Shown here: positions 35,167-44,600 of the stretch, in pieces
Position numbering within the stretch: position 1 is the stretch's first letter
Layout of the letters: the number at the start of each line of letters is the position of its first letter
NCBI RefSeq assembly: GCF_024758705.1
Contig: NZ_CP096971.1
Location: forward strand, 1,488,001 to 1,552,000
Reading direction: 5' to 3'
DNA from: Sphingomonas sp. SUN019
GTDB taxonomy: Bacteria; Pseudomonadota; Alphaproteobacteria; Sphingomonadales; Sphingomonadaceae
Length of the DNA: 64,000 bases
Program-made: the position numbers and the translations under genes
The notes under the pieces: generated by a model
What the model was told of the DNA's origin: nothing
Database searches by the model: none
The model's input: only the letters and a program-made list of their open reading frames with translations

Positions 35167-36753
35167 ATGGCGGAAGCCGGGATACTCGGGGTCAGGGCTG
35201 GAACAGGCGTCAGGCTCTCGACCTGGATGATCGGGATATTGTTCGTTTCCGCATCCATCGTCATCTTCCTGCTCAATACCCATCGCGGCATCGGCGTGTT
35301 GCCCGACACCACCCGCTACATGCGGCTGGGGCCGATGTCCTACGACGCTCCGCTCTACACATGGCTGCTCGATCTGATCAGGGCGTCGGGCACGTCCTTT
35401 CTCAGTGGCGCGAGGGCGCTGGCGCTGGTGTTCGTCGCGGCCAACACATGGCTGTTATGGAGCACCTTGCTCCGCGGCGCGGGCAAGCCCGCCTACGCCG
35501 CTGCCGGCACCGCGCTGATCGTCCTGTCGCCGCAATTCGTCGGCCTGCACGCGGTCGCCATGTCGGAAGCGGTATTCCTGTTCGCGCTGCTCGTCGTCGT
35601 GCTGTCGTTTCTCGAGTACCTCGAAAGCGGGAGAAACGGCTGGTTGCTGGCGTGCGGCTTGGCGCTTGGGCTGGCGATGCTGGTGCGCTTCACCGCCGCG
35701 CCGATGGCGATCGCGATGGCCGCGGTCCTGCTGTTCGATCCGCGCCGTGCGCTCCGCCGCCGGTTCATCGACATCGGCGTGCTCGCCGTGGTCAGCGGCG
35801 TCATCTTCCTTGGCTGGGCCATCGTCAGCGAACTGACCACCGGGCGATCCACCGGGCGCGCATTCGCGTTCAACGGCAATGCCGATTTCTCGGTCTGGTG
35901 GGGCGGTGTGGAAGCACTTTCCACCTTCCTGCTGCCGGGACAGATCCCCGCAGCGGCGCGCATCGCGTTTCTTTTCGGCGTCACCGGCGTCGTCGGGTGG
36001 CTGGCCGTCCGACACGGTCGAAGGGTGCTGGGCACAGTCGCGAGCGGCGACAGCCCGGGCGATCAGGCGATTCCCGTGATCTGGGCGCTGTTCGTCGCCG
36101 CGTACATCCCGTTCATGGTTCTTGCGATCAGCATCGAAGCCAATCTCACCTTCGATGGCCGCTACGTGCTGCCGCTCTACATCGCGCTGACGATCGTCGG
36201 CATCTGCGCCGCTGCGTCCTGGTCGTCGACGCACCCGAACCGGCTGGTCCTCTGGACGCTAGCGGTTCTGGCGACGCTGGTCATCGCCAGCCATCTGGTC
36301 CGGACCACCGACCGCACCCGCGAGAATTACGTCCGCGGCATCGGCTATTCGGGGGTCGAATGGACGAGTTCGCCGGTCGTCGGCGCGGTCGCCGCGCTGC
36401 CCGCCGACGCCGTGATCTTCAGCAACGCGCCGGACGCGCTGAATTACCTCACCCCGCGAAAGACCGCCTTCATCCCGATGAAGACCCATCCGCGAACCGG
36501 TCGCGAAGACCCCGCCAACACGGTGCGCGACGTCATCGAGAGGATGCGCCGCAGCCTGGCCGCGGGCAACGGATACATCGTCTTCCTAGATGGCGTGGAC
36601 TGGCGCTTCTACACGATGACCGAGGCGGAGGTCGTCCGCGCGCTCCGCCCCGCGCTGATCCGGCGCGAACCCGACGGCCGGATCTACGGACCGGCGTCCC
36701 CGCCGCGCGCGGGACAAGCGCCACCGCCGGACAATCGACCGCAGGGGGGATAG
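35167..36753 (+). CDS. GT-C type membrane glycosyltransferase (family 39-like)
   Basis: 528 residues. About ten membrane helices follow a short N-terminus, beginning with WMIGILFVSASIVIFLL. The first loop has GIGVLPDTTRYMRLGP, in the place where GT-C enzymes carry their catalytic acidic residues, then PLYTWLLDLI. The last about 120 residues form a soluble domain (NAPDALNYLTPRK, GNGYIVFLDGVDWR). GT-C enzymes use polyprenyl-phosphate sugars as donors outside the inner membrane. The ATG at 35167 follows a GGGAG ribosome site. It is 2 bases before the UbiA gene, which may make the lipid-linked donor. Confidence 0.72.
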   Translation: MAEAGILGVRAGTGVRLSTWMIGILFVSASIVIFLLNTHRGIGVLPDTTRYMRLGPMSYDAPLYTWLLDLIRASGTSFLSGARALALVFVAANTWLLWSTLLRGAGKPAYAAAGTALIVLSPQFVGLHAVAMSEAVFLFALLVVVLSFLEYLESGRNGWLLACGLALGLAMLVRFTAAPMAIAMAAVLLFDPRRALRRRFIDIGVLAVVSGVIFLGWAIVSELTTGRSTGRAFAFNGNADFSVWWGGVEALSTFLLPGQIPAAARIAFLFGVTGVVGWLAVRHGRRVLGTVASGDSPGDQAIPVIWALFVAAYIPFMVLAISIEANLTFDGRYVLPLYIALTIVGICAAASWSSTHPNRLVLWTLAVLATLVIASHLVRTTDRTRENYVRGIGYSGVEWTSSPVVGAVAALPADAVIFSNAPDALNYLTPRKTAFIPMKTHPRTGREDPANTVRDVIERMRRSLAAGNGYIVFLDGVDWRFYTMTEAEVVRALRPALIRREPDGRIYGPASPPRAGQAPPPDNRPQGG

Positions 36754-36755
36754 CA

Positions 36756-37748
36756 ATGAACGCGAACGAACTCGCCGCCCCGCCCTCCGCGGCCCCGCTT
36801 GAACGCGCGTCTTTCAAGGACTACATAGCGATCGCGCGCTTCGATCACATGACGAAGCACGTCTTCATCATACCCGGTCTGGTGCTGGCATTCGTCTTCA
36901 ATCCGGCGCTGGATAATTTCTCGGCGCTGTCGATCTTGCTGGGTTTCGCCAGCGCGGTGCTGATCGCGTCGGCAAACTACACGATAAACGAATGGCTGGA
37001 TCGATCGTTCGACGCGTTCCACCCGGTCAAATCGCAACGCACCGCCGTACACAGGGCGCTCTCACCGGCGCTAGTGTACTTGGAATATGCTGTGCTGGCG
37101 CTGTCCGGCCTTGCGCTGGCCTATCCGCTGGGCGGGATGTTCTTCGTCGCCTCGGCGATGTTCGTATTGTCGGGCATCCTGTACAATGTCTCGCCGATCC
37201 GGACGAAGGATCGGGTCTTTCTCGATGTAATCAGCGAATCGGTGAACAACCCGATCCGCCTGATATTGGGCTGGGCGATGGTGGTTCCGGCGACATTGCC
37301 CCCCAGCAGCCTGTTGCTCGCTTACTGGTCGGGCGGAGCATTTCTGATGGGGGCGAAGCGCCTGTCCGAATATCGCGACGTCGTCGCCGGACAGGGCGTC
37401 GAGACGCTGCATCTCTACCGCAAGTCGTTCCGGAAATACACGAGCGAGAACCTCACCGTATCATGCTTCTTCTACGCGATGCTTTCCGCCTTCTTCATGG
37501 CGGTCTTCCTCATCAAATACCGCGTCGAATATATCCTGGCCTTTCCCTTCATCGCGGCGTTGTTCGCAATCTATCTGTGGCTGGCGTTCCGGCAGGGGTC
37601 GGTGGCGCAGCGGCCCGAACGGCTGTTCCGGTCGAAACGGCTGGTGGCGGCGACGGGTCTGGCGGTGCTCACGGTGGTGCTCGCGACCTTCATCGACGTT
37701 CCCGATCTCGAACAACTCTCCACGCCCTATCTGATCCGGCTCAATTGA
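36756..37748 (+). CDS. UbiA-family prenyltransferase, decaprenyl-phosphate phosphoribosyltransferase-like
   Basis: 330 residues with about eight to nine membrane helices. The first Asp-rich motif is NYTINEWLDRSFDAFHPVKS, resembling the NDxxDxxxDxxHPxK pattern of the DPPR-synthase branch of UbiA (Rv3806c type), not the ubiquinone branch. A second motif is around ESVNNPIRLILGW. The DPPR branch moves 5-phosphoribose onto a polyprenyl phosphate as the first step to lipid-linked arabinose or ribose. The start ATG follows CAGGGGGG and a 2-base gap from the glycosyltransferase. The substrate assignment is inference from motif and neighbours. Confidence 0.75.
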   Translation: MNANELAAPPSAAPLERASFKDYIAIARFDHMTKHVFIIPGLVLAFVFNPALDNFSALSILLGFASAVLIASANYTINEWLDRSFDAFHPVKSQRTAVHRALSPALVYLEYAVLALSGLALAYPLGGMFFVASAMFVLSGILYNVSPIRTKDRVFLDVISESVNNPIRLILGWAMVVPATLPPSSLLLAYWSGGAFLMGAKRLSEYRDVVAGQGVETLHLYRKSFRKYTSENLTVSCFFYAMLSAFFMAVFLIKYRVEYILAFPFIAALFAIYLWLAFRQGSVAQRPERLFRSKRLVAATGLAVLTVVLATFIDVPDLEQLSTPYLIRLN

Positions 37749-37760
37749 TCGCTCCGGGCC

Positions 37761-38501
37761 ATGCCGTCCTTCAACGCTTCGCTCGATTGGGACGAAATCG
37801 ATCTGGTCGTCTTCGACATGGATGGGACGCTGTACGACCAGAAGAAACTGCGCGCGCGGATGCTGATGGAACTCCTCCGCGCGAGCGCCCGCGACCGAAG
37901 CCTCGACACGGTGCTGACGCTGCGCGCGTTTCGCCATACCCGCGAGATGCTGGCCGATACGCAGGCGGGCGACTTCCTTTCGACTCAGTATGAAATTCCC
38001 GCCGCGCGGCGCGGATGCGAGGCGGCCAGGGTGCGCGCATTGGTTGCCGAATGGATGGAACAGCGCCCGTTGCCTTACCTAGCAGCCTGCCGGCGGCCCG
38101 GGATCGAGCAATTGTTCGGCGCGATCGCCCGCACCGGCCGAAGGATCGGGATCCTGTCCGACTATCCCGCCGCGGACAAACTCGCCGCGCTTGGCCTGCG
38201 CGCCGATTTCATCGTCGCCGCGACCGATCCCGATGTGGCCAGGCTGAAGCCCGATACGACCGGCCTCGACAAGCTGATGCGGCTGGCCGAGGTCGATCCG
38301 CGGCGCGCGGTGCTGATCGGCGATCGTGTGGATCGCGATGGAGCGGTGGCGGCGCGGGCCGGGATGCGCGCGCTGATCCTGTCGCGCCGTCCGCACGCCG
38401 GCGTCGACTGTTTCGGATCGTTCGGCGACGCGCTGTTCCGCCCGCTGCTCGGCGCGCCGCCCCGCGGCGTCGGCCCGCTGGGCGTCACGAAAACTGCTTG
38501 A
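37761..38501 (+). CDS. HAD-superfamily phosphatase
   Basis: 246 residues. Motif I is VVFDMDGTLYD, with Asp19 and Asp21 as nucleophile and acid; the cap domain is helical; motif II is GILSDYPAADKL; Lys is in ARLKPDTTGLDK; and motif III is VLIGDRVDRDGAVAARAG. It starts 12 bases after the UbiA gene and probably shares its transcript. In a DPPR-type pathway a phosphatase must remove the 5-phosphate from the lipid-linked pentose, and this protein is the obvious candidate (inference). Its 3' end overlaps the convergent SDR gene by 17 bases. Confidence 0.8.
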   Translation: MPSFNASLDWDEIDLVVFDMDGTLYDQKKLRARMLMELLRASARDRSLDTVLTLRAFRHTREMLADTQAGDFLSTQYEIPAARRGCEAARVRALVAEWMEQRPLPYLAACRRPGIEQLFGAIARTGRRIGILSDYPAADKLAALGLRADFIVAATDPDVARLKPDTTGLDKLMRLAEVDPRRAVLIGDRVDRDGAVAARAGMRALILSRRPHAGVDCFGSFGDALFRPLLGAPPRGVGPLGVTKTA

Positions 38502-39519
38502 CGATCCACAGCGCGCCCTGCCCGAGCGGCGACCGATGCGGAGAGCCCGCGACCGCGCCCACCACCGGCGCGCGATCGACGCCCGCCACGTAGGAATCAT
38601 AGCTCTCCCGCAGCATCAGCGCATTGGAATATCGTGGTCGCCAGCCGAGTTCGAGCAGCGGCGCGACATCGAAATAACATTCCTTGTGATAGGTAAGATA
38701 ATGCCACGGCACGAGCGGCGAGACACGCAGCGCGTGCAGCGCGCGCAGCGTGTTGATGGTCAGCGCTTCGGGCAGGCTCCTGACCTTCGACCGGCTTCGC
38801 GCATGATCGATCAGCCCCTCCAGATCGCCGCGCAACGTGCCGAAATCGTCGGTGCCGACATTGTAGGTGCCGCACTTCCCGGCATCCATCGCCAGCATAT
38901 AGAAATCCATCAGGTCGTGAGCATGAACGAACTGGAACTTGATGTCGCCGCTGCCGATCACATAAACGTTGCGGTTGTCCTTGATCCATTCGAACAGGAT
39001 CTGGAATATGCCCAGACGCCCCGCGCCGAGCGTGGCGCGCGGCCGGATGGTGATGAGCGAGATGCCGTTCTTTTCACACAATTCTTCCGCGATCTGCTCG
39101 CCCGCCAGCTTCGATTTGCCATAGGGTTCGACCGGGCGCAGCGGCGTGTCCGCGGTGATCGCCCCCTTGGGGGGGATGCCGTAGGCCGCAGTCGAGCTGA
39201 CGTGCACCAGCCGCGACACGCCCGCCTTGGCCGCCTCTTCGGTCACGATCCTCGTACCTTCGACGTTCACGTTCCAATATTCTTTGCCGGCGTCGGTTTG
39301 CGCCACCAGGGCGGCATTGTGGTGGACCATGTCCACCCCCTCCATCGCTGCCGCCACGCCATCGCGGTCCAGCACCGAACTGTTGAAGAACCGGATGTCC
39401 GCGGGACGCGATGAATCCTCCCAGATGTCCAGGATGCGTACCTCGTCGCCGCGCTCGCGCAGGCGGCGCGCGGTCAGGTTACCGATGAACCCGGAGCCCC
39501 CGGTGATCAAATGTCTCAC
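38485..39519 (-). CDS. NAD-dependent epimerase/dehydratase (extended SDR)
   Basis: 344 residues. The N-terminal cofactor motif is HLITGGSGFIG at about 3-13, the acidic residue binding the ribose is in RILDIWED, the active site has VHVSSTAAYG and YGKSKLAGEQ (Tyr and Lys), then ITIRPRATLGAGR. Extended SDRs of this type act on nucleotide sugars, lipid-linked sugars or 3-hydroxysteroids. The start is GTG at 39519 behind a strong GGGAGGGG ribosome site. It follows the GMC oxidoreductase on the same strand by 29 bases and faces the UbiA operon. Confidence 0.82.
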   Translation of the reverse strand: MRHLITGGSGFIGNLTARRLRERGDEVRILDIWEDSSRPADIRFFNSSVLDRDGVAAAMEGVDMVHHNAALVAQTDAGKEYWNVNVEGTRIVTEEAAKAGVSRLVHVSSTAAYGIPPKGAITADTPLRPVEPYGKSKLAGEQIAEELCEKNGISLITIRPRATLGAGRLGIFQILFEWIKDNRNVYVIGSGDIKFQFVHAHDLMDFYMLAMDAGKCGTYNVGTDDFGTLRGDLEGLIDHARSRSKVRSLPEALTINTLRALHALRVSPLVPWHYLTYHKECYFDVAPLLELGWRPRYSNALMLRESYDSYVAGVDRAPVVGAVAGSPHRSPLGQGALWIVKQFS

Positions 39520-39548
39520 ATTCCCCTCCCGATCATGCCGCGCTTCAG

Positions 39549-41021
39549 CTAACGAAAGCCGTCGCTGATGGCCTTCAGCGCGTTGCGGTGCGCGATCGCC
39601 ATCACCGTGCCCTGCGGATTGACCACCGTCGGCCCGCACAACAGCGACGAATCCGCGATGTACAGCCCGTCGCCGCCATGCACCTTGCCGTACGAATCGG
39701 CGGCGCACAGCGCCTCGTTCTCGCCCATCGGGCAGGACGAGAACAGGTGAAGCGCGGTGGCGTTGGCCTGTGCGGGCGACAGCGTTGCGGGCAGCGTCCC
39801 GATGTCGGCGGGCGACCGGAGGATCGGGTAACCGGGGATGCTCGGATACACCTTCACCGCGCCCGCCGCGAACAGCACCTCGGCCAGCCGCCGCAGCCCA
39901 TCGGCGAGTTCGTCCAAATCGGCGGGGGTCAGGCTGACCCTGACGAGCGGATCGCGAAATCCCGGCAGGCACCGGACGGTCCCAACGCCGCCGGTGCTCT
40001 GAACGTAGTAGATCGCCATCCGCCGCCAGTTGCGGTCAACCTCGGAAATGCGCTCCGGATGCGCCGCCATCGCCATCGCCAGCGCGGGTCGCTTGCTCAT
40101 CGAACATCCCATGCTGAAGCGCGGATCGAATTCCTTGATCTGGTGGACCGGCTCCAGTTCGCCGGGAAGGTTCACCTCCTCGTCGAACTCCGCGACCACC
40201 TTCAACATCGGGTGGAAACGCAGCGAGTTGCCGACATTGCGCTTGATTCCCGACCGCCGCAGCAGCACCGGCGTCTGCACCGCGCCGCACGCCACGAACA
40301 CCGTCGTCGCGCAGAGTTCGATCGCCCGGGCCGACTGCCCGGCGGGGGTGTGGCTGCCCCGGACGGTCCATTTTCCGTTCGTGCGCGACACGCTCTTGAT
40401 CAGCGTGCTTGAGATCAATCGCCCGCCCGCGTCGCGAAAGCGCGGCACGAAGGTCGCCGACATAGACTGCTTGCGTCCAGGCGCGCCGTCGTTGCGTTGA
40501 TCGGCATAGGCATAAAGGCGGGGAACCTCGATCGAATTCCATCCCAGGCTGATCGCGCCGTCATGCAACCGGGTTGAGATCAGCGGCGCCTCGCCCGGCA
40601 GATATTCCACCCGGGCGGTGGCCTCGCAGGCGTCGAAATGGGCGACAAGGCCCTCCGGCGACAGGTCGGCGACGTCGAAACGCGATCGCCAGCCTTCCAG
40701 CACATAGTCCGGGATGCGGTGATACAGGCCACGATTGATTTCGCTCCCGCCGCCGACGCACCGCCCCTCGACATAGGCGAGCTTGGCCTTGCCGAGCCCG
40801 ATGTTGATCCCGGCGTTGCGGTATTTCTGGATGATCTCCTCGCGCGAGAAATGCGGCGCGGATTCCAGCGGCAGATCCTCGCCCTCCTCGACCAGCAACA
40901 CCGACTTGCCCGCCTCGGCGCATAGTGTCGCGGTCACCGCCCCCCCCGGACCCGATCCGATGACCACCACGTCCGCGGTCAGGCGCGACCCGACAGCGCC
41001 GGGGCCATTCGCATCAGTCAT
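39549..41021 (-). CDS. GMC-family FAD-dependent oxidoreductase
   Basis: 490 residues. The FAD motif VVVIGSGPGGAVTATLCAEA is at about 18-37, followed by EEGEDLP and the second GMC signature region GRCVGGGSEINRGLY. The C-terminal domain has the active-site His in TALHLFSSCPMGE and the FAD end LYIADSSLLCGPTVVNPQGT. It oxidises an alcohol group, substrate unknown. With the neighbouring SDR it could carry out an oxidation-reduction epimerisation, as DprE1 and DprE2 do, although DprE1 is from a different flavoprotein family. It overlaps the upstream small gene by 8 bases. Confidence 0.85.
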   Translation of the reverse strand: MTDANGPGAVGSRLTADVVVIGSGPGGAVTATLCAEAGKSVLLVEEGEDLPLESAPHFSREEIIQKYRNAGINIGLGKAKLAYVEGRCVGGGSEINRGLYHRIPDYVLEGWRSRFDVADLSPEGLVAHFDACEATARVEYLPGEAPLISTRLHDGAISLGWNSIEVPRLYAYADQRNDGAPGRKQSMSATFVPRFRDAGGRLISSTLIKSVSRTNGKWTVRGSHTPAGQSARAIELCATTVFVACGAVQTPVLLRRSGIKRNVGNSLRFHPMLKVVAEFDEEVNLPGELEPVHQIKEFDPRFSMGCSMSKRPALAMAMAAHPERISEVDRNWRRMAIYYVQSTGGVGTVRCLPGFRDPLVRVSLTPADLDELADGLRRLAEVLFAAGAVKVYPSIPGYPILRSPADIGTLPATLSPAQANATALHLFSSCPMGENEALCAADSYGKVHGGDGLYIADSSLLCGPTVVNPQGTVMAIAHRNALKAISDGFR

Positions 41022-41445
41022 ATTGATAGTCCCGGCCGTAGAGTTCGGAGTACAGCCCGAACAGCGCGAGCGAGCCGTAGAACTCCATCAGACGCCGCCG
41101 CACCTCCAGCCGCGACCCCTCCCATGCCCGTACCTGCGCGGCGCGCCGGGCCGGATCGAGCTTGTGGAACGGCTGGCCCGAAAGCGGGATCGACCATGCG
41201 TCGAAGACCAGGGTCAGGATGTGGAACGGCGTCCGCAGATAATCGGGCAAGCGTCCATGCACCGCGATCAGGAACTGCGCGACCGCGTCGGCTTCGCCCG
41301 GCGCGCTTTCGGCGCCCGCCCGCCGCTGCCGTACTTTGGTGTCGGCGAACGCAGCGATGGTGCGTTCGAAGTTCAGCAGCATCGCGACGTGTGAAGACAA
41401 CCGAAGGGGCGCGATCGCCGGGCTGTCGGATCGGTGGGGGGACAT
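41014..41445 (-). CDS. Small protein coupled to the GMC oxidoreductase (143 aa)
   Basis: 143 residues, mostly helical: a Ser/Pro start (MSPHRSDSPAIAPLRLSSHV), a central part with RLPDYLRTPFHILTLVFDAW and an Arg-rich helix ending EFYGSLALFGLYSELYGRDY. It overlaps the GMC gene by 8 bases, so the two are translated together. Position and size resemble the small partner subunits of GMC dehydrogenases (gluconate 2-dehydrogenase subunit 3 type), but I see no firm family match and no Tat signal. The start at 41445 is uncertain. Confidence 0.5.
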   Translation of the reverse strand: MSPHRSDSPAIAPLRLSSHVAMLLNFERTIAAFADTKVRQRRAGAESAPGEADAVAQFLIAVHGRLPDYLRTPFHILTLVFDAWSIPLSGQPFHKLDPARRAAQVRAWEGSRLEVRRRLMEFYGSLALFGLYSELYGRDYQYD

Positions 41446-41656
41446 ACGGCCATCGCGGTGTCCTTGCGAGTAGCGGCCATGTTCGTGACTTTGGTGGCGG
41501 CCCGCAATGGGGGCAGGATCGGTTCGGTGGCGCATCGGAATAGGTGGAACGGCACTTCAGGGGCGTCGGTGGCAATTCCTGATAGTAGCGGCCTCCTCGC
41601 GTTGTTGGTTCGCCTGTTCGCCGTGTCCGCCCGTTCGCCACCACGGAAATCCATAG

Positions 41657-41662
41657 TATAAT
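41657..41662 (+). promoter_or_regulatory. Candidate -10 box before the CHAT gene
   Basis: TATAAT lies 20 bases before the ATG at 41683. No good -35 hexamer is seen 17 bases upstream. It is in the divergent gap between the GMC partner gene and the CHAT gene; the rest of that gap (41446-41656) shows no other feature. Confidence 0.35.
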
Positions 41663-41682
41663 GCGAATCGCAGGATCGGACG

Positions 41683-44600
41683 ATGGTCGGGCCTCAGGGA
41701 AGTGGCGTCATGCGATATCCCGGGAACCGCGCGGCGCGCGTCTGGGTCGACCAGCATTTCGCCGCGCTCGGTGAATTTCTCCACTCCGGCAGGCGGGACA
41801 GGGACGCGCTCGCCCGGGCGGCGCGTGCGCTTGCCCACATGCTCGAGCGCGACTCGACCTATGCGGCGGAGACGCGGCAGCTGGCGGTGCGGTTCGTCAT
41901 GGCGAACTGGAATGCCGGCTGGCCCGCGATCATCGCCGATGCGGTACGCTCCGGACTGGACGCCGATCTTGTCGCGCCCGAACTGCGGCCGGTGCCCGCC
42001 CCCGCCGCGCTGCTGCATATCTTCATGGCCGAGACGCGAAAACTGGGTGGTGAGCGCCTGCCGGGTCTCGACAGCATCGGGCGGGCGATCCGGCGGCTGG
42101 GGGACGCGCCGCACGAAGATCTCCTGGCGCAATTCCTGCTGGCGCGCGCCTTTCTGTTGCGCGCGGAACTGCAGGAATACGGACGAGAGGACATTCTGGC
42201 GCTCCCCGATTTCCGCGCGGCGGATTCCCTCCTCTCGCCGTTGATGCAGAATGAGTCGGCGCGCGCGACGATCGCAACCGCATGGACCAACCAGATATTC
42301 GGTCCCGCCGACGACGGCACGCTCGACGGCCACGGCGACGGCATCGCGGCAATGGCGCTTCAGCAATTCGACGACAGCTTTGTCCGGGCGCTGCTCGGGG
42401 CTTTCCGGACCGATCCGAATGCGGCCGATGCCGACGGATTGGCGACGATGAGGGACGCGATCGATCGCCACGGCCTGGCGACCGCGGTCAATCCGATCCT
42501 CGTGCTGCCAGCTCTGTCGAGGCTCGATCCGGAACGCGGAGAAGAATTCGGGGCGTTCCTTACGCAGGCGGCGACGGACGCCCCGGCCAAGGTGATGGCG
42601 CGATCCGCCGCGATGCTGGAGGGCCTCGATCCGGCGCTGCGGTCCTCGCTGACGCAATTGAGCCAGGTGCAGGCCGATCCCGCGATGGTGGCCTTGTGGG
42701 CGCTGGTCACCCGGATCGCAAAGGCGAACAGCATGGCGCGGATCGGCGACGCGGCCGGGTCCGTCGCGCTGCTCCACGCGACGGTCGGCCAGATACTCGG
42801 GCAGGCCGCGTCCGCCGTCGGCCAGGCGCTCGCGATCGGGGAGTTCGCGCGGCAACTGGCGGTCGGAGACGCAGATCAGGATTTCGCGGACTCGATGAGC
42901 GATATGTTCCTGCTGGTGTTCGAAGCGGCGTGGCGCGCGGACCCGGAGGCGCTGCACGACCTGCGCTATCGCAGCCAGTTCGATCCGCTGATCGCCGCCG
43001 TCGCCGGCCGCCGTTTGGCGCAGCAACGGATCGAGACCGAACAAGACCTGCAGACCCTGTCGGTCCTGCTAGACCTGTTGCGCGTCGTCGACCTGCCGTC
43101 GGCGCTCGGGCTGACGAAAGACCTGCCCCTCGACGGACCGAACGAGGAACTGTGCGCGGGCTTCGCGCGCCTGGGAAACACGCTGTCCCGCGCCGCGGAG
43201 GGAATCGCCGGGCGCGCCGGCGCGGTGGCGGTGATCTCGCACGACGCGACGCCGGAGACCGGCTTCTTCATCCTCGTCACCGAACGCGGCATCCAGGTGG
43301 AGCCAAAGGACGCGGCGCTGAGCGCGGCGTTCGCGGATCTGGCGGACGCGGTCGATGGCGCGCCGGAGGAACTCTCGGCGGGCGGTGAGACTTTCGACCC
43401 CGTCCGCCAACCGGCCGAGGCGGCCTGGTGGGCATTGCCGACGGCGGTTCGCGAAGCGATCGCCGCGGCCGAAGTCCTTCACCTCGCGCCCGATTTCCGC
43501 GGTTCGGACGCGTCCGAACCGTGGGAGATGATCCACGACGGGAACGCCTATCTGCTCGCCTCGGCGGTGGTCGTCAGGCACGGATCGCTCAAGCAACTCG
43601 CACGGGCGTTCGACACGCGCATCGCGCGTCCGTCGGTCGGCCGGGCGCTCGTTCTGGCCGCCCCGCACGGCGATCCGGATCGTCCGTTGCCAGCCGCGGA
43701 AGCGGAACGCGCGAGCGTCGGAGACCTGCTCCGCGCGCACGGCATCGATGCGCCAGATATCCCGGAAGAACGGCTAGCCGCCGATTTCGTGATCGATCGC
43801 CTGCCGTGGGTCGATGCGCTCCATATCGCAGCGCATGGCGAGCAGGCGGTGGGCACCGAATTTCTCGTGCTGTCGCCAAAGGACCGGCTGACCGTGGACG
43901 ATCTGCTCGCACGGCCGCGGCGATCAATGCCGTTCGTCTACCTCAGCACCTGCGATCTCGGCCGCACGCGCTATGTCGGCGGTGGGCAGGCGCGCGGTCT
44001 GGCCTTTACCCTCGCCGAACTGGGCGCGCCCGCCGTGATGGCGAACACCGGGTCGGTGCTGGACGAGGTATCCGCCGATGTCGCACTCGCATTCTACGAC
44101 CAGGCGCTCGGGCTTAACGTGGGCCAGGCGCTCCTGTCGGCACGACGGCGCGTGTCCGAAAAATGGCATCCCGCGCTTGTTTCCAGCGTCATCCTCTTCG
44201 GGGATGCCGATCATTGCGCCTTCGGAAGCGGGGCCGCGGAGGGGGCCGACGCCGTGGGCGCGTTTCTCGACGCCTATTTCGACGGGCGGGACGACGATGC
44301 GCGGCTTGCGGCGCTGAACGACGAGTCTCTGATCGACTCGATCCTCACCGGCGGACGGCGTGAGGCCGCCGCGCTCGATCTCGTCAACGGTTTCGCCAAG
44401 GTCACCGCCGACGAACCGTATGAGTGCCGGATGGACGCGATCGGCCACGCGATCGAACTCGCGGACGAACTGCACCATCCCTGCGCCATGGCGATGCTCC
44501 GCTATATACGCGCCTCGTTCGCGATGGACATGCAGGACGACCGCAACATGAAGCCGTGGATGGCCGACGCGATCGCCCATCTCGACGCCGTCGACAACGA

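Noticed and set aside
35103..36755. Frame extending the UbiA gene upstream through the glycosyltransferase gene
   Set aside because: The upstream part is the out-of-frame shadow of the membrane glycosyltransferase. UbiA similarity begins at 36756, which has its own ribosome site.
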